DNA from: Paraburkholderia dioscoreae
GTDB taxonomy: Bacteria > Pseudomonadota > Gammaproteobacteria > Burkholderiales > Burkholderiaceae
Direction of reading: 5' to 3'
DNA length: 64,000 nt
NCBI RefSeq assembly: GCF_902459535.1
Contig: NZ_LR699553.1
Span: forward strand, 186,001 to 250,000
A model generated the notes under the pieces. That model worked only from the letters and a program-made list of their open reading frames with translations, was not told the origin of the DNA and did not search any database. A program made the position numbers and the translations under genes. The stretch's first letter is position 1. Each line of letters starts with the position of its first letter. Below are positions 63,251 through 64,000 of the stretch, piece by piece.

Positions 63251-64000
63251 TTATTGCGCCGGGGCCGTTGCTCTCGCTGCGGCGATCGGCGCCTCGTCGA
63301 GCGGCACGATCTCGTCGAAATGCGAGTAGTCGATATGGCTCACGCCGTCCTGCTCGCTCATGATGTCGACGAAACGGTAATGCCAGCGGATCTGATCGCA
63401 CGACCACAAGTGGCGCGCCTGCATGGTTTGCGCGGTCGACTCGTCGACGCCTTCCAGCGTGAGAATCAGCGAAGTGTCGCGTTGCTTGAGCGTTTCGGCG
63501 GTTTCGCCGAACAGCGGGCTGCTTTCGTCGACGATATGCATGACCGTCCAGCCCAGCTTGAACACCGGGTGCTGATCGCGCACCAGCGTCAGATCATAGA
63601 GTTTGCGCAGCGTATAACCTTCGGCCGTGGTTTCCTGGCGCAGAAGGCGCAGCCTTGCGTGGGCTTCAGCGATCACGTTCTGACGCGCGTTGGCCGAGCG
63701 CACCATGAGCGTCATGCGGCCGTCGAGCGGCCGGATCACCGCGTGGCGGGCGAACATGATCTTGGCGTGCGGGCGGGAAAAGCGCGCGAAGATCAGGCCG
63801 GTCGCCAACGCAATGCCGGACATGCCGACGAAAATTTCCAGCGTGGCGATCCAGTGCGCGTAGACGGTTTGCGGATGCATGTCGCCGTATCCGACCGTCG
63901 CGAGCGTTTCGACGCTAAAGAAAAATGCGCCGCCGAAACCGGCGGGAAACTGATTGGCGATCGGCGCGTTGCCCAGCATGTAGAGTGCGGCGAAGGTGGT
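63251..64000 (-). CDS. Inward-rectifier potassium channel, KirBac type (N-terminus beyond window)
   Basis: The frame is open to the right edge, so the first 60-90 residues (including TM1) lie outside. Visible are the pore helix FFFSVETLATVGYGDMHP with the K+ selectivity filter TVGYGD, TM2 (WIATLEIFVGMSGIALATGLIFARFSRP), and the cytoplasmic immunoglobulin-like domain (MTLMVRSANARQNVIAEAHARL, DSSPLFGETAETL-type region, HLWSCDQIRWHYRFVDIM). This matches KirBac1.1-type channels, first characterised from Burkholderia pseudomallei. It forms homotetramers in the inner membrane. Confidence 0.92.
   Translation of the reverse strand, partial: TTFAALYMLGNAPIANQFPAGFGGAFFFSVETLATVGYGDMHPQTVYAHWIATLEIFVGMSGIALATGLIFARFSRPHAKIMFARHAVIRPLDGRMTLMVRSANARQNVIAEAHARLRLLRQETTAEGYTLRKLYDLTLVRDQHPVFKLGWTVMHIVDESSPLFGETAETLKQRDTSLILTLEGVDESTAQTMQARHLWSCDQIRWHYRFVDIMSEQDGVSHIDYSHFDEIVPLDEAPIAAARATAPAQ

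Overview
The window is a GC-rich proteobacterial chromosome segment, most likely Burkholderiaceae and probably Paraburkholderia. This rests on family content rather than a database match: a short H-NS protein, an OmpC-type porin, a HugZ protein, a fused 1195-residue indolepyruvate ferredoxin oxidoreductase, a KirBac-type potassium channel at the right edge, and a rsmI/yraN/diaA/BON/cytochrome c cluster.

Region by region. 1-9.6 kb holds mixed housekeeping genes: aldose epimerase (cut by the window start), EEP nuclease, AAA ATPase, an L-2-hydroxyglutarate-oxidase-like enzyme, HiPIP, an MHS-type MFS carrier, an amidase and a dienelactone hydrolase. 9.9-20.5 kb holds nitronate monooxygenase, a branched-chain amino acid binding protein, a JmjC/cupin protein, a low-complexity lipoprotein with a (PT)16 tract, a YbjJ-like MFS protein, HugZ, H-NS, a CDF transporter and an Lrp regulator. 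20.6-26.6 kb holds a coupled exonuclease and metallo-hydrolase pair, a strong promoter followed by a multi-hairpin leader or RNA, rlpA, and divergent rsmI/yraN whose start codons overlap, followed by diaA, a two-BON lipoprotein and cytochrome c. At 26.7 kb a tRNA-Ala(CGC) is followed by a decayed P4-type integrase, the scar of an integrated element. TetR and VOC genes follow.

The most interesting region is 30.1-45.3 kb. A tightly overlapping set of 14 genes encodes a Rieske dioxygenase system (alpha subunit, ferredoxin, reductase, SnoaL-like protein), two cupins, a PyrK/PyrD-like dihydroorotate dehydrogenase pair, an asparaginase-fold amidohydrolase lacking the usual amino-group-binding Asp, and a CoxG/M/S/L-type molybdenum hydroxylase. 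A porin and an aromatic-acid-type MFS carrier follow. The promoters of the enzyme operon and of the porin/carrier unit share the same architecture: TTGACA, 17 bp, AAGAAT, with the palindrome GAATGACATTC over the -10. I infer one regulon for uptake and breakdown of an N-heteroaromatic acid; the substrate is unknown.

45.5-64 kb holds a chemoreceptor, a TetR gene with a three-gene SDR operon and matching operator-like sites, a diguanylate cyclase, the remnant of a second chemoreceptor, a RutG-type pyrimidine permease, a Na+/H+ antiporter, an EAL phosphodiesterase, CutC, the large indolepyruvate oxidoreductase and a truncated potassium channel. Gene starts were moved from the longest reading frame wherever a Shine-Dalgarno sequence, signal peptide or terminator position argued for it.
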